From the NCBI RefSeq assembly GCF_000718025.1, contig NZ_JODS01000039.1, forward strand, positions 7,235 through 71,234: a DNA stretch of 64,000 nucleotides. Reading direction: 5' to 3'. The translations under genes were made by a program, and so were the position numbers. The notes under the pieces are model-generated. The model was not told the origin of the DNA and searched no databases. It was given only the letters and a program-made list of their open reading frames with translations. Below are positions 51,727 through 60,563 of this stretch, piece after piece (position 1 is the stretch's first letter; each line of letters starts with the position of its first letter). This DNA comes from Kitasatospora purpeofusca (GTDB lineage Bacteria; Actinomycetota; Actinomycetes; Streptomycetales; Streptomycetaceae).

Positions 51727-53187
51727 TCAGCCCTCCCCCGGACCGTCCCCGACGCCCTCCGCCCCCGCTTCGTCCTCGTCCCCGTCCTCGACCCCGGGCC
51801 ACCCCTGACGCAGCGGCAGCGGCCGGGCCGGCTCCAGCGCCGGATCGTCGATCCGGAACGTCCGCACCCGGCCCGGCCCGCTCCACGGCGTCTCGAACCG
51901 CACCGTCACCCGCCCCACCCCGCTGCCCTGCACCCACCCCGGCCCGTGCTCGGCGTGCCGCACGTCCTGCCCGGGCAGCCAGCGGCGCACCGGCGCCGCC
52001 TGCTCCTCGACCGGCTCCGGCTCCTCCGCCACGCCCGCCCCGGCCTCCGCCCCGGCCGCCGCCTCCTCCCGGACGGCCTGCGCGAAGAGGTCCTCCTGGG
52101 TGTAGTCGGCCAACTGCGCCACCCCGACGCCCAGCAGCCGCACCCCGCCGGTGATGTCCACCTGCGAGGCCAGCCGTCGCGCCGTCTCGACGACCACCGC
52201 CTCGTCGTCCGTCGGCCCCCGCAGCGTCTCCGAACGGGTCAGCGTCGAGAAGTCGAACCGCCGCACCTTCAGCACCACCGTCCGCCCCGAGCGCCCGGCC
52301 CCGCGCAGCCGCCGCACACAGCGCAGCGCCAGCGCCTCCACCTCGCGCAGCACCCGGTCCCGGTCGGCCAGGTCGACCTCGAAGGTGTCCTCCACCGACA
52401 CCGACTTGGCGTCCTGGTCCGCCACCACCGGCCGGTCGTCCAGCCCTATGGACATGGCGTGGACGCCGAGGCCGTGCGCCTTCCCCAGCAGCTGCACCAG
52501 CTCCGCCTCGCCCGCCTCCGCGAGCTCCGCCACCGTGTTCAGCCCGGCCCGTCGCAGCACCTGCTCGGTGGCCGGGCCGATCCCGGGCAGCGCCCGCACC
52601 GGCATCGGCCCGAGCACCGCGCGCTCCTGCCCCGGCTCGATCAGCACCAGGCCGTCCGGCTTGGCCTGCTCGGAGGCGATCTTGGCCATCAGCTTCGACC
52701 CGGCCACCCCGACCGAGGCGGTCAGCCCGGTCCGCTCCACGATGTCCGCGCGCAGGTCCTCGGCCAGGGCCAGCAGCAGCCGCTCCCCCGTCCCGTGCTC
52801 CGCCTCGGCGAGCACGGGCCCGTACGGACCGGCCTCCAGGTCCACGAAGGCCTCGTCCAGGCTGAGCGGCTGCACCAGCGGCGACAGCTCCCGCAGCAGC
52901 CCCATCACCAGCCCGCTCGCCCGCCGGTACGCCTCGAACCGGCCGGCCAGGAAGGCCGCGTTCGGACAGAGCCGGCGCGCCTGCGCCATCGGCATGGCCG
53001 AGTGGACCCCGAACTTCCGCGCCTCGTAGGACGCGGTCGACACCACCCCGCGCCCACCGAGCCCGCCGACGATCACCGGCTTGCCGCGCAGGCTCGGCTT
53101 GGACGCCTGCTCCACCGCCGCGAAGAAGGCGTCCATGTCGAGGTGGATGATGCTCGGCAGTGACCGCACCCGCCGATCATCCCGCAC
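51727..53187 (-). CDS. dinB: DNA polymerase IV (Y family)
   Basis: A 486-residue translesion polymerase. Catalytic carboxylates are visible in IIHLDMDAFFAAVEQ near residue 15 and LSLDEAFVDLEA near 108. Nucleotide-binding sequence SYEARKFGVHSAMPMAQARRLCP, the helix-hairpin-helix thumb VRALPGIGPATEQVL, and the little-finger domain (to about 370) follow. The last 110 residues are an acidic linker plus WLPGQDVRHAEHGPGWVQGSGVGRVTVRFE, a C-terminal domain common in actinobacterial DinB proteins. No beta-clamp motif was checked. The GTG 53187 or GTG 53169 may be the start. Confidence 0.92.
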   Translation of the reverse strand: MRDDRRVRSLPSIIHLDMDAFFAAVEQASKPSLRGKPVIVGGLGGRGVVSTASYEARKFGVHSAMPMAQARRLCPNAAFLAGRFEAYRRASGLVMGLLRELSPLVQPLSLDEAFVDLEAGPYGPVLAEAEHGTGERLLLALAEDLRADIVERTGLTASVGVAGSKLMAKIASEQAKPDGLVLIEPGQERAVLGPMPVRALPGIGPATEQVLRRAGLNTVAELAEAGEAELVQLLGKAHGLGVHAMSIGLDDRPVVADQDAKSVSVEDTFEVDLADRDRVLREVEALALRCVRRLRGAGRSGRTVVLKVRRFDFSTLTRSETLRGPTDDEAVVVETARRLASQVDITGGVRLLGVGVAQLADYTQEDLFAQAVREEAAAGAEAGAGVAEEPEPVEEQAAPVRRWLPGQDVRHAEHGPGWVQGSGVGRVTVRFETPWSGPGRVRTFRIDDPALEPARPLPLRQGWPGVEDGDEDEAGAEGVGDGPGEG

Positions 53188-53232
53188 GGGTCCGACAACG
53201 TGTCCGAACCCGGCCGCCGGGGGTCGCCGGGG

Positions 53233-54030
53233 TCAGCGCACCCCTGCGCCGCCGCCCGCGCCACTTGCCGCTCCACCTACCGCGCCGCCACCGGAGCCGC
53301 CGCCCTCGCCGACCGCTCCCGCGTCCGCCAGCGCCTTCGGTATGCCCTGCTCGCGCGGCCCGAGGAACAGCGGGTCCGGCCGCAGCCAGGCGTTCAGCAG
53401 CGCCTTGCCGGCCCCCGGGACCTCCCGGAAGCCGCCGTACAGCCAGGTGAGGTCCTTGACCTCCGGCACACCCACCGCGTACGACTCGATCCCCGCCGCC
53501 TCGCACAGCGCCAGCGCCCGGCGGACGTGGAAGTCCTGACTCACCAGCACCGCCCGGTCCACCCCGAAGATCCGGTGCGCCCGGGTGCAGGAGTCCCAGG
53601 TGTCGAAGCCCGCGTAGTCGCCGACCACCCGCACCTCCGGCACCCCGTGCTCGACCAGGTACCGGCGCATCGCGTCGGTCTCGTCGTAGCTGGTCCGGCC
53701 GTTGTCACCGGTCACCAGGATCGCCCGGACCTTCTGCCGCTGGTACAGCTCCACCGCCGCGTCCAGACGGTGCGCCAGGTAGGGCGAGGGCTTCCCGTCG
53801 AACAGCCCGGCGCCGAACACCACCGCCACCGGCGCCGAGGGCGCGGTCGCCACCGTCCCCACCCGGTCGCCGGCCGAGATCCAGAGCCAGGCGCTCGGCG
53901 CGAGCGCCAGTGAGCAGCCGAGCGTCACCAGCTGGAACAGCCGCCGCTGGGTGGGCCGTCGGCGCAGCCGCCGGCCGAGGCCCACCGCCCTGCGCGCCAC
54001 CAGCCCGGGGATTCCGGAACCGAACCGCAC
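53233..54030 (-). CDS. SanA/YdcF-like DUF218 membrane-anchored protein
   Basis: A 265-residue protein with an N-terminal signal anchor (FQLVTLGCSLALAPSAWLWI, about 28-50) and an outer DUF218 domain: VAVVFGAGLFDGKPSPYLAHRLDAAVELYQ, ILVTGDNGRTSYDETDAM, VVGDYAGFDTWDSCTRAH and VSQDFHVRRALALCEAAGI. SanA homologues affect vancomycin tolerance and envelope integrity in other bacteria. The C-terminal 30 residues are Gly-rich. The GTG at 54030 follows GGGAGGG. It is downstream of the MerR gene but separated by a terminator. Confidence 0.88.
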   Translation of the reverse strand: MRFGSGIPGLVARRAVGLGRRLRRRPTQRRLFQLVTLGCSLALAPSAWLWISAGDRVGTVATAPSAPVAVVFGAGLFDGKPSPYLAHRLDAAVELYQRQKVRAILVTGDNGRTSYDETDAMRRYLVEHGVPEVRVVGDYAGFDTWDSCTRAHRIFGVDRAVLVSQDFHVRRALALCEAAGIESYAVGVPEVKDLTWLYGGFREVPGAGKALLNAWLRPDPLFLGPREQGIPKALADAGAVGEGGGSGGGAVGGAASGAGGGAGVR

Positions 54031-54063
54031 GTGCCCTCCCTCGTCTCGGCTCACCGGGCACGA

Positions 54064-54109
54064 CGACGCCGTGGGCCCGGACGGTTCCCCGTCCGGGCCC
54101 ACGGCGTCG
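54064..54109 (-). terminator. Terminator after the MerR gene
   Basis: A perfect 20-bp stem (54064-54083 with 54090-54109) and 6-base loop, 32 bases beyond the MerR stop and upstream of the SanA-like start. Confidence 0.88.
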
Positions 54110-54141
54110 TTCCGAAGTTCCCGCCTCGCGCGGGAGAGGCC

Positions 54142-54804
54142 CTAGACCGCGCGGTTGCGCCGCTGCGCCAGCTCGTCCGCCGGATCGTGGCCGACCACCG
54201 TCTCGCCGGTGTCGGTCCGCTCGGCGTGCAGCCGGACCAGGGTCAGCTCCAGCTCCCGCCAGACCGCGCCGACCGCGATGCCGAACACCCCCTGGCCGCC
54301 CTTCATCAGGTCGACCACCTGCTGGGGCGTCGTGCACTCGTACACCGTCGCGCCGTCGCACATCAGGGTCGTCCCGGTCAGGTCGGCGACCTCGGCGGCG
54401 GCCTGCAGATGGGCGACCGCCACCCGGATGTTCTGCAGCGAGACCCCGGCGTCCAGCAGCCGCTTGACGATCCTCAGCAGCAGGATGTCGCGGAAGCTGT
54501 AGAGCCGCTGGCTGCTCGCGGGGTACACCGAGCGCACGCTCGGCTCCAGCAGCCCGGTGCGGGCCCAGTAGTCCAGCTGGCGGTAGGTGATGCCGGCCGC
54601 CGTGCAGGCGGTCGGCCCGCGGTAGCCGATCAGCTCCGAGGTCGGCGAGAACCGCTCGATCGCCGGCTGGCCGGGCTGCACGGCCGGGAACCGGCCCACC
54701 CTCGGCACTTCCGTCCGGGGCAGTTCGGTCACGGTGCGGGCGGTGCGCGGCAGGTGCACGGTGCACAGGCCTCCCGTGGCCACTTCGTCGCCAGTGCCGG
54801 TCAT
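54142..54804 (-). CDS. MerR-family regulator of the division/garA cluster
   Basis: A 220-residue regulator. The winged helix is internal, after about 55 residues: IGYRGPTACTAAGITYRQLD followed by YWARTGLLEPSV, then SQRLYSFRDILLLRIVKRLLDAGVSLQNIR. The C-terminal part (DGATVYECTTPQQVVDLMKGGQGVFGIAV) is conserved in actinobacterial homologues found beside the DUF151 nuclease and FtsR genes. It lacks the cysteines of metal sensors. A GGAGGTAGG site supports the ATG at 54804. The targets are not known to me. Confidence 0.88.
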   Translation of the reverse strand: MTGTGDEVATGGLCTVHLPRTARTVTELPRTEVPRVGRFPAVQPGQPAIERFSPTSELIGYRGPTACTAAGITYRQLDYWARTGLLEPSVRSVYPASSQRLYSFRDILLLRIVKRLLDAGVSLQNIRVAVAHLQAAAEVADLTGTTLMCDGATVYECTTPQQVVDLMKGGQGVFGIAVGAVWRELELTLVRLHAERTDTGETVVGHDPADELAQRRNRAV

Positions 54805-55089
54805 GCCTACCTCCGTCCACTCGTGCTGCGGGCAAACCGGGCCGCGGGCGTCGGACACCCGGGCAGCCTCTCCTGACGGTAGGCAGTCCCCTATGGCCCG
54901 TCAACGATCGCCACGCCGGGCCGAACAGACCACATCACTCAGGAGGGTGGTTTTTCGTGCCCCCAGTGTGGGTAGGTGCGCGTTTTTTGGCAAAACGGCC
55001 AGCGCCCGCGAGCCCGAAGCACGGGCGCGGGCGACCGCCGTCGGGTCACCGTCGAGCCGCCCCGGGGCCCCTGCGGGGCGGCGGCGGGA
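54805..55089. other. 285-base intergenic region between MerR and DUF151 genes
   Basis: It should hold the MerR promoter on the minus strand. It contains GGAGGGTGGTTTTTCGTG on the plus strand (54942-54959), which resembles a ribosome-binding site and GTG start but leads only to Arg/Pro-rich sequence. A short T-rich stretch occurs at 54979-54984. No RNA gene was recognised. Confidence 0.35.
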
Positions 55090-55566
55090 CTACTGCGGGC
55101 CGCTGCCGCCGAAGTCCTCCGGCGAGACCTGGTCCAGGAACTCGCGGAACTTCTCGACCTCGTCCTCCTGCTCGTCCGGGATCGCGATGCCCGCCTCGGC
55201 GAGCACCTCCTCGCTCCCGTAGATCGGCGTCCCGGTGCGCAGCGCCAGCGCTATCGCGTCGGACGGCCGGGCGCTCACCTCCACCCCGCCGGCGAAGACC
55301 AGCTCGGCGTAGAAGACACCCTCGCGGAGGTCGGTGATCCGGACCTCGGTGAGCTGCTGGCCGAGGGCTTCCAGGACGTCCTTGAAGAGGTCGTGCGTCA
55401 GCGGGCGCACCGGCGTCATGCCCTGTTGGGCGAAGGCGATCGCGGTCGCCTCGCCCGGGCCGATCCAGATGGGCAGGTACCGATCGCCCCCGACCTCGCG
55501 GAGCAGCACGATCGGCTGGTTGGAAGGCATCTCCACCCGGACACCCACGACGTCGAGCTCATTCAC
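55090..55566 (-). CDS. DUF151 bifunctional nuclease family protein
   Basis: A 158-residue cytoplasmic protein. Sequence MNELDVVGVRVEMPSNQPIV, RYLPIWIGPGEATAIAFAQQ, RPLTHDLFKDVLEALG and EVSARPSDAIALALRTGTPIY contains the family's conserved core. Some DUF151 proteins show DNase/RNase activity in plants and bacteria. In actinobacteria this gene sits between the two MerR genes of the garA cluster, as here. The start is a GTG. The C-terminal tail is acidic (DEQEDEVEKFREFLDQ). Confidence 0.92.
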   Translation of the reverse strand: MNELDVVGVRVEMPSNQPIVLLREVGGDRYLPIWIGPGEATAIAFAQQGMTPVRPLTHDLFKDVLEALGQQLTEVRITDLREGVFYAELVFAGGVEVSARPSDAIALALRTGTPIYGSEEVLAEAGIAIPDEQEDEVEKFREFLDQVSPEDFGGSGPQ

Positions 55567-55688
55567 ACACGCAACCCTATGGCTCCCGACCCGGATATGA
55601 AAGCGCAGCGCCGACGGCGCTGGTCAGGGCCCCGGCGGGGGTGGTGGACGCGACCCCGGAGCAGCCGTCCGGCACGGGGCCCGGCGCG

Positions 55689-56537
55689 CTAGGGACGGGC
55701 CCGCAGACCCGCCTGCACCATGGCCGCGTGCAGCCGTACGGAGAGTGTCGCCAGCTCCCGGGCGGTGGCCTCGGCGTGTGCCCTGGTCTGGGGATTCCGG
55801 TGCCGGCGCAGTGGCGCCACGACCTGCTCGACCAGCGCGATCTCGCGGTCCGCGGCGGCCTTCATGGCCCGCAGGTGCCGGGGCTCCAGCCCGTACCGGC
55901 CGAGCTCCGCGACCAGTCTGGCGACCTGCAGCGCCTCGCCGTCGTACCCGCCGTCCGGCCCCGGGGCGACCAGCCCGTAGGCCTCCCACTCGGCCAGCGC
56001 GGTCTCGCCCGCCTCGGCGGCCGCCAGCAGTTCGGCCCGGCCCAGCCGCACCCCGGTGGCGGCCTCGGCCCCGGCGGTCAGCTCGCGGTCGGCCTCCTCC
56101 AGCGGGCCCGGCCGGGTGTCCGCGGCGGGCAGCGCGGGCGGGGCCTCGCCGCGCTCGATCGCGTCCAGGTGCTCGCGGATCACCCGCAGCGGCAGGTAGT
56201 GGTCGCGCTGCATCCGCAGCACATAGGCCAGCCGCTCGACGTCGGCAGGGCTGAACTTGCGGTACCCCGAGGGTGTGCGCTGCGGCTCGACCAGCCCCTC
56301 CGCCTCCAGGAAGCGGATCTTGGAGATGGTGACCTCGGGGAAGTCGTCACGCAGGAAGGCCAGCACCGCACCGATGCTCAGCAGCTCGTCGCCGCCGCGG
56401 CGCCGCCCGGCGGGCCGGTCCGGACGGGCCGGCTGCCTGGGGGCCGCGACCACGCCCCGCGCGCCCTGGTCCGGCGCGGGACCGGACGACGCGGGGGTGG
56501 CCGCCCCGAGAGGAGAGGAAGGGGTGTTCGTACTCAC
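55689..56537 (-). CDS. ftsR: FtsR-type MerR regulator
   Basis: A 282-residue MerR-like regulator equivalent in context and sequence to FtsR of Corynebacterium, an activator of ftsZ. After a 50-residue Pro/Ala-rich N-terminus comes the helix-turn-helix: LLSIGAVLAFLRDDFPEVTI followed by SKIRFLEAEGLVEPQRTPSG and YRKFSPADVERLAYVLRMQ. The C-terminal half is mostly helical (ARLVAELGRYGLEPRHLRAM). The GTG has AGGAG upstream. It lies 23 bases downstream of the FHA gene, so the two may be co-transcribed. Confidence 0.85.
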   Translation of the reverse strand: MSTNTPSSPLGAATPASSGPAPDQGARGVVAAPRQPARPDRPAGRRRGGDELLSIGAVLAFLRDDFPEVTISKIRFLEAEGLVEPQRTPSGYRKFSPADVERLAYVLRMQRDHYLPLRVIREHLDAIERGEAPPALPAADTRPGPLEEADRELTAGAEAATGVRLGRAELLAAAEAGETALAEWEAYGLVAPGPDGGYDGEALQVARLVAELGRYGLEPRHLRAMKAAADREIALVEQVVAPLRRHRNPQTRAHAEATARELATLSVRLHAAMVQAGLRARP

Positions 56538-56560
56538 TCGGGCTCCTGCCGACGTTGGTT

Positions 56561-57439
56561 TCAGTACCCCCGGTTGTGGCTGGCGAAGAAGACCAGCCGG
56601 TACTTCCCGATCTGGACCTCGTCACCGTTGTTCAGGCCGACCTCGTCGATCCGCTCCCGGTTGACGTAGGTGCCGTTGAGGCTGCCGACGTCGGCGACGG
56701 TGAAGCCGCCGCCCGGCGTCCGGCGGAACTCCACGTGCTTGCGGGAGACCGTGACGTCGTCGAGGAAGATGTCGCCCTGCGGGTGGCGGCCGGCCGTGGT
56801 CTTGTCCGAGTCCAGCAGGAAGCGGCTGCCGGAGTTCGGGCCGCGCTGGACGATCAGCAGGGCCGAGCCCGGCGGCAGCGCGTCGATCGCCGCCAGCACC
56901 TCGGCCGAGAGCGCCGGCGTGCCGGTCCCGGTCGTGGTGTTGGGGTCGTACGACTCCAGGCCGGAGATCGAGATGGTCGAGGTGGTCTCGGCCGATCCCT
57001 CGGGCAGCAGCCCACCGCGCAGCGCCGTACCGCAGTTGGAACAGAACCGGGCCGAGGCCGGGTTCTGGTTGCCGCACCTGGGGCACGGAGTGGGGCCAGC
57101 CATGTTCACAGCCTCCTGGCGCGGCACACCCGACGGGTTGTGCCCGGCGTACGGGTCCGGAGCAAACCCTCCACCAGAGGTTGAGGGTGCTGACGGGAAA
57201 CCTATGCGCGGCGCGCCGGAGGGGTCAACCGACGCGCCGTAGCCCGCCTGATTCCCCGCGTACTGGGCCCCGGCACCGTCCCGGAACATGGGGCGCTCGG
57301 CGTACTCCGCGCCCTCCGGGGCGGAGCGCATGCCCGGCACACCGGGCTCGTCGTCCCTGCGGTGCAGCGCGGTCGGCGCCTCCGCGGCGGCCGCGTCGCG
57401 GCCCTTGTTACGACCGAACAACTTCGAGAAGAAACTCAC
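56561..57439 (-). CDS. garA: FHA-domain protein of GarA/OdhI type with zinc ribbon
   Basis: A 292-residue regulator. C-terminal FHA domain (about 195-285): SDKTTAGRHPQGDIFLDDVT followed by VSRKHVEFRRTP and DVGSLNGTYVNRERI, which binds phosphothreonine. Just before it AETTSTISISG carries the ETTS phosphorylation motif used by PknB/PknG-type kinases in GarA. Unlike mycobacterial GarA (about 160 residues) it has an N-terminal extension with a zinc ribbon, CPRCGNQNPASARFCSNCG. GarA controls 2-oxoglutarate dehydrogenase and glutamate metabolism. The start is a GTG. Confidence 0.88.
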   Translation of the reverse strand: MSFFSKLFGRNKGRDAAAAEAPTALHRRDDEPGVPGMRSAPEGAEYAERPMFRDGAGAQYAGNQAGYGASVDPSGAPRIGFPSAPSTSGGGFAPDPYAGHNPSGVPRQEAVNMAGPTPCPRCGNQNPASARFCSNCGTALRGGLLPEGSAETTSTISISGLESYDPNTTTGTGTPALSAEVLAAIDALPPGSALLIVQRGPNSGSRFLLDSDKTTAGRHPQGDIFLDDVTVSRKHVEFRRTPGGGFTVADVGSLNGTYVNRERIDEVGLNNGDEVQIGKYRLVFFASHNRGY

Positions 57440-57554
57440 GGGCGAATCCCCTTGCGTGTGACAGACCCGCCCGTGGGGCAGGGTGAGAACCTCGGACAGG
57501 CTGCGGGCCCGGTCGTGGATCGGGCCGGCGGGAGTGGCACTCCGAGTGTGCTGG

Positions 57555-58961
57555 TCACTTCGGAGCCGGCTTGGCGTACTGCGGCGTCTTCAAGTCGACG
57601 AGTGCGTCGACGACCACCTTCTGCTGCTGGGAGATCGTCGCACGCGCCTGGTGGCTCTCCAGAGTACGGACGACACCCCCCGGGATGTTCAGCGCGGGGG
57701 TGAGGTCCTGCGGGTTCCCCACGACGGTGAAGCGGTAGGGAGCCGAGACCTTCTTGCCGTCGATCTGCACACCGCCGCCGGACACGTCCGTGAAGTAGGT
57801 GTTGACCACCACGCGCACATCGTTGATCTGAATCGCCTCCGCCCCCGCCGCTCGTAGTTCCTGCAGGGTGTCCAGCAGCATATCTGCCTTCACCTGCCCT
57901 TGGGGATCATCGACCGTCAGTACGATGCCCGGACCTGTGGCCTTGACGGTCCCGGCGAGCACGCCGAGTTCCGTCACCTTCTTCCTGGTCTGCTCCTGGG
58001 CTTCCTTGGCCTGGTTGGAGCTGTTCTCCAACTTGGCCAGGGACTGCTCCAACTCCGCCTTCTCCTGCTGGAGACGCTGCTGACGGCTGTCCAGTTCGTC
58101 GAGGATACGAACCAGGTCCTCCTGGCGCGCACCACGCAGCTGGCTGTGATGGTCGTTGGTCGAGCGGACCTGGATCGCGAGCCCCAGACCGAGCGCGAAC
58201 AGCAGCACCGCCACCACCAGCTGACCGCGCGACATCCTCGGCGGCCACAGTGCCGCCTTGAGCCGCCGGCGCCCGGAGTGGCGGTCCACCGCCTGCGCGG
58301 ACACCGACATCGGCGCGGGCTCGACCTCCTCCGGATCCTCCTCGAACCCGGGCTCGTCCTCGGGCTCGGGCTCGTCCTCGGGCTCCGGCGCGGACCTGGG
58401 CGCGGACTCGGGCGCGGGCACCGGCAGAAGCTCCGGCGCGAGCGTCGGCAGGAGCTTCGGCTCCGGCTTCGACGCGGGCTCCTGCTTCGGCTCGGCCTTC
58501 GACTCCGGCCGGAGCTCCGGCCGCGGCGCGGCCTTCGGCTCGGGCCGTGCCACCGGCGCCGCCGGACCCGGGCCGGGCGTCCACGCGGCCGTCTCCGGCG
58601 CACGCGCGGGCGCGGGCGTCGCCCCGGGGGCGTGCCCGACCGGAGCCCCGGAAACCGGCCGCGTCACGGGCCCCGGCACCCGCTCGGGCTCCTGGACGCG
58701 CTCGTGGACGCGCTCCGGCTCGACCTCGGGCTCGACCTCGGACTCGGACTCGGACTCGGGCTCGGACTCGGGGGTCCGCTCGACCGGCCCGGCCGGGCGG
58801 CCAATCGGACGTCCTGGTACCGGCCCCTCGACCCCGACGGTCACCGTCCCGTCCGAGGACCTTTCCCCCTGCTTCTCGTCCCGCACGACATCTCCCGCCG
58901 ATCCGTCCACTTCCTCCTCCGCCGCCGCGCGCCCGCGGCCCGGCTCAGGCACGGAAGACAT
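57555..58961 (-). CDS. DUF881 membrane protein with long acidic/proline-rich N-terminus
   Basis: A 468-residue protein. Residues 1-220 are disordered, rich in Pro, Glu, Ala and Ser (ESEPESESESEVEPEVEPE, PEPEDEPEPEDEPG). One transmembrane helix follows (GQLVVAVLLFALGLGLAIQV, about 245-265), then a coiled coil (RILDELDSRQQRLQQEKAEL), then the DUF881 domain with GPGIVLTVDDPQGQVKADML and GAEAIQINDVRVVVNTYFTD. It overlaps the small-basic-protein gene by 17 bases. DUF881 proteins flank that small protein in actinobacteria and are suspected to act in cell division or envelope scaffolding. Confidence 0.88.
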   Translation of the reverse strand: MSSVPEPGRGRAAAEEEVDGSAGDVVRDEKQGERSSDGTVTVGVEGPVPGRPIGRPAGPVERTPESEPESESESEVEPEVEPERVHERVQEPERVPGPVTRPVSGAPVGHAPGATPAPARAPETAAWTPGPGPAAPVARPEPKAAPRPELRPESKAEPKQEPASKPEPKLLPTLAPELLPVPAPESAPRSAPEPEDEPEPEDEPGFEEDPEEVEPAPMSVSAQAVDRHSGRRRLKAALWPPRMSRGQLVVAVLLFALGLGLAIQVRSTNDHHSQLRGARQEDLVRILDELDSRQQRLQQEKAELEQSLAKLENSSNQAKEAQEQTRKKVTELGVLAGTVKATGPGIVLTVDDPQGQVKADMLLDTLQELRAAGAEAIQINDVRVVVNTYFTDVSGGGVQIDGKKVSAPYRFTVVGNPQDLTPALNIPGGVVRTLESHQARATISQQQKVVVDALVDLKTPQYAKPAPK

Positions 58962-59277
58962 GGCGCCTGATCGCGGCCGCGTTGGAGAAGATGCGGATGC
59001 CGAGGACGACGACCACACCGGTGGACAGCTGCGAGCCGACCCCCAGCTGGTCGCCGAGGAAGACGATCAGCGCCGCCACCACCACGTTCGACAGGAACGA
59101 CACGATGAACACCTTGTCGTTGAAGATGCCGTCCAGCATCGCCCGGACGCCGCCGAACACCGCGTCCAGCGCCGCCACCACCGCGATCGGGAGATAGGGC
59201 ACCACGGCGTCGGGCACCTCGGGCTGGACGAAGAGTCCGACGACGACGCCGATCACGAGACCCAGTACGGCAATCAC
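58945..59277 (-). CDS. sbp: Small basic membrane protein (Sbp, DUF1290)
   Basis: A 110-residue protein with three hydrophobic helices: VIAVLGLVIGVVVGLFVQPE, YLPIAVVAALDAVFGGVRAM with FNDKVFIVSFLSNVVVAALI. The family is conserved between two DUF881 genes in actinobacteria and beside division genes in firmicutes. Its GTG overlaps the stop of the upstream DUF881 gene (GTGA, 4 bases) and its own end overlaps the next DUF881 gene, so the three are tightly coupled and probably form a membrane complex. Confidence 0.9.
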   Translation of the reverse strand: MIAVLGLVIGVVVGLFVQPEVPDAVVPYLPIAVVAALDAVFGGVRAMLDGIFNDKVFIVSFLSNVVVAALIVFLGDQLGVGSQLSTGVVVVLGIRIFSNAAAIRRHVFRA

Positions 59278-60422
59278 GGTGTAGCTGCTCCAGTCGCTGC
59301 GGAGGACGACCCGGTGGTCGTGGTGGACGGGCGGGAGCCCTTGGCGGGCGGTGAGGACGCCGGGGGCGGTGAGGTGGTGGTTCTGGCCGGCGTACTCGGT
59401 GAGCGCTTGGCGGGGGTCGACCCGCTCGGCTTCGGCGAGGGCGAGCCCGAGGCGGACGGACCGGAGGAGGCCGGGGCGGACGGCGACGGGCTCCCGGACG
59501 GCGAGCCGCTCGCGCCACCCGTCGGAGCGCCGGTCGGCGAGGTCTCGGGCACCGCGGGCTGCGCGGTCCGCAGGCTCACACCGACGGCCGCGGGCAGCGT
59601 CAGGCTCTTCTGGGCCGACAGGGTCGACTTGATGCCGTACTTCTCCTGCAGCAGCCGCAGGTACTGACCGGCCATGGCGCTCTCGAAGGCGCCCAGCAGT
59701 CGCGGCCCGTCCCCCAGCGCCTGCACGGTGTACGGCGGCACCAGCGGCCGGTTGTCCACCAGGACGGCCTCGCCGGCCGCGCGGATCGCCGAGAGCGCGG
59801 TGAGCCGCTGCCCGTTGATGGAGACCGCCTCCGCGCCCGAGGCCCAGAGTCCGTTCACCACCAGCTGGAGGTCCCGGTCCCGCAGCCGCCCGCTGTTGGA
59901 GAAGCCCTGCCCGGCACGCGGGTCGACGTTGCCGCCGGCGCCCGTCCCGGCCGCGTCCTCCAGCACCAGCTTCACACCCGGGCCGGTGACCTCGGCCAGG
60001 CCGACCCCGCCGGCCAGTGCCGCCGGGTCGCCCTCCCCCGGGGCGAGCGCCTGCCGCTGGGTGCTGTCGACCTTCCGGCGCAGGTCCTGGACCTGCTGCT
60101 GGAGGTGGTCGGCCGAGCCGTTGGCGTCGTTGATCCGGTGGATCAGGGCATCGCGCTCCTTGGCCAGCGTCGGCTCGGCCTTGTGCGCGTTCACCGCCCC
60201 GACCGTGATGACCGCGCCGACCAGCGCCAGCCCGGCGCCCAGGGTGATCAGCCCGCGCACCGTCCCCGGTATCCGGTACGGCCCGTCCCCGCCCCGCGCG
60301 GCGGCCGCCTCGGCGTACCCCTCGTCGAGGCTGTGGTCCATCACATTGGTCAGCAGGGACATCGAGGCATCGGGACGGTTGTACCGTCCACTGCTGGCAC
60401 CCTGCCCCGGCGTCGCTGACAT
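59274..60422 (-). CDS. DUF881 membrane protein (first of the pair)
   Basis: A 382-residue protein. Transmembrane helix at about 55-78 (GLITLGAGLALVGAVITVGA), coiled coil (LAKERDALIHRINDANGSAD, LQQQVQDLRRKVDSTQRQAL), DUF881 domain (EVTGPGVKLVLEDAAG, GLWASGAEAVSINGQRLTAL, PYTVQALGDGPRLLGAFESA), then a 100-residue Ser/Pro/Thr-rich tail ending TTTTGSSSAATG. The start could be ATG 60422 or ATG 60431. It heads the DUF881-Sbp-DUF881 set, whose promoter lies between it and the manC terminator. Confidence 0.87.
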   Translation of the reverse strand: MSATPGQGASSGRYNRPDASMSLLTNVMDHSLDEGYAEAAAARGGDGPYRIPGTVRGLITLGAGLALVGAVITVGAVNAHKAEPTLAKERDALIHRINDANGSADHLQQQVQDLRRKVDSTQRQALAPGEGDPAALAGGVGLAEVTGPGVKLVLEDAAGTGAGGNVDPRAGQGFSNSGRLRDRDLQLVVNGLWASGAEAVSINGQRLTALSAIRAAGEAVLVDNRPLVPPYTVQALGDGPRLLGAFESAMAGQYLRLLQEKYGIKSTLSAQKSLTLPAAVGVSLRTAQPAVPETSPTGAPTGGASGSPSGSPSPSAPASSGPSASGSPSPKPSGSTPAKRSPSTPARTTTSPPPASSPPAKGSRPSTTTTGSSSAATGAATP

Positions 60423-60520
60423 GCCGACCATCGTCCCATGTCGCGCGAGGGCCCTGCGCACGCCCCCTGACCTGCAAATATTCCAAATACGGCGGAACAC
60501 GACCAACCGCCCGAAACGGA

Positions 60521-60558
60521 CAGCGGGGCGGAGCGGCAACCGCCGCTCCGCCCCGCTG
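60521..60558 (-). terminator. Terminator after the ManC-type gene
   Basis: A perfect 17-bp stem (60521-60537 with 60542-60558) closed by AACC, directly after the stop at 60564 on the minus strand. Confidence 0.88.
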
Positions 60559-60563
60559 CGGGC

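Noticed and set aside
54942..55080. Plus-strand small gene with GGAGG and GTG start
   Set aside because: The frame gives only Arg/Pro/Gly-rich sequence and continues into the antisense of the DUF151 gene.
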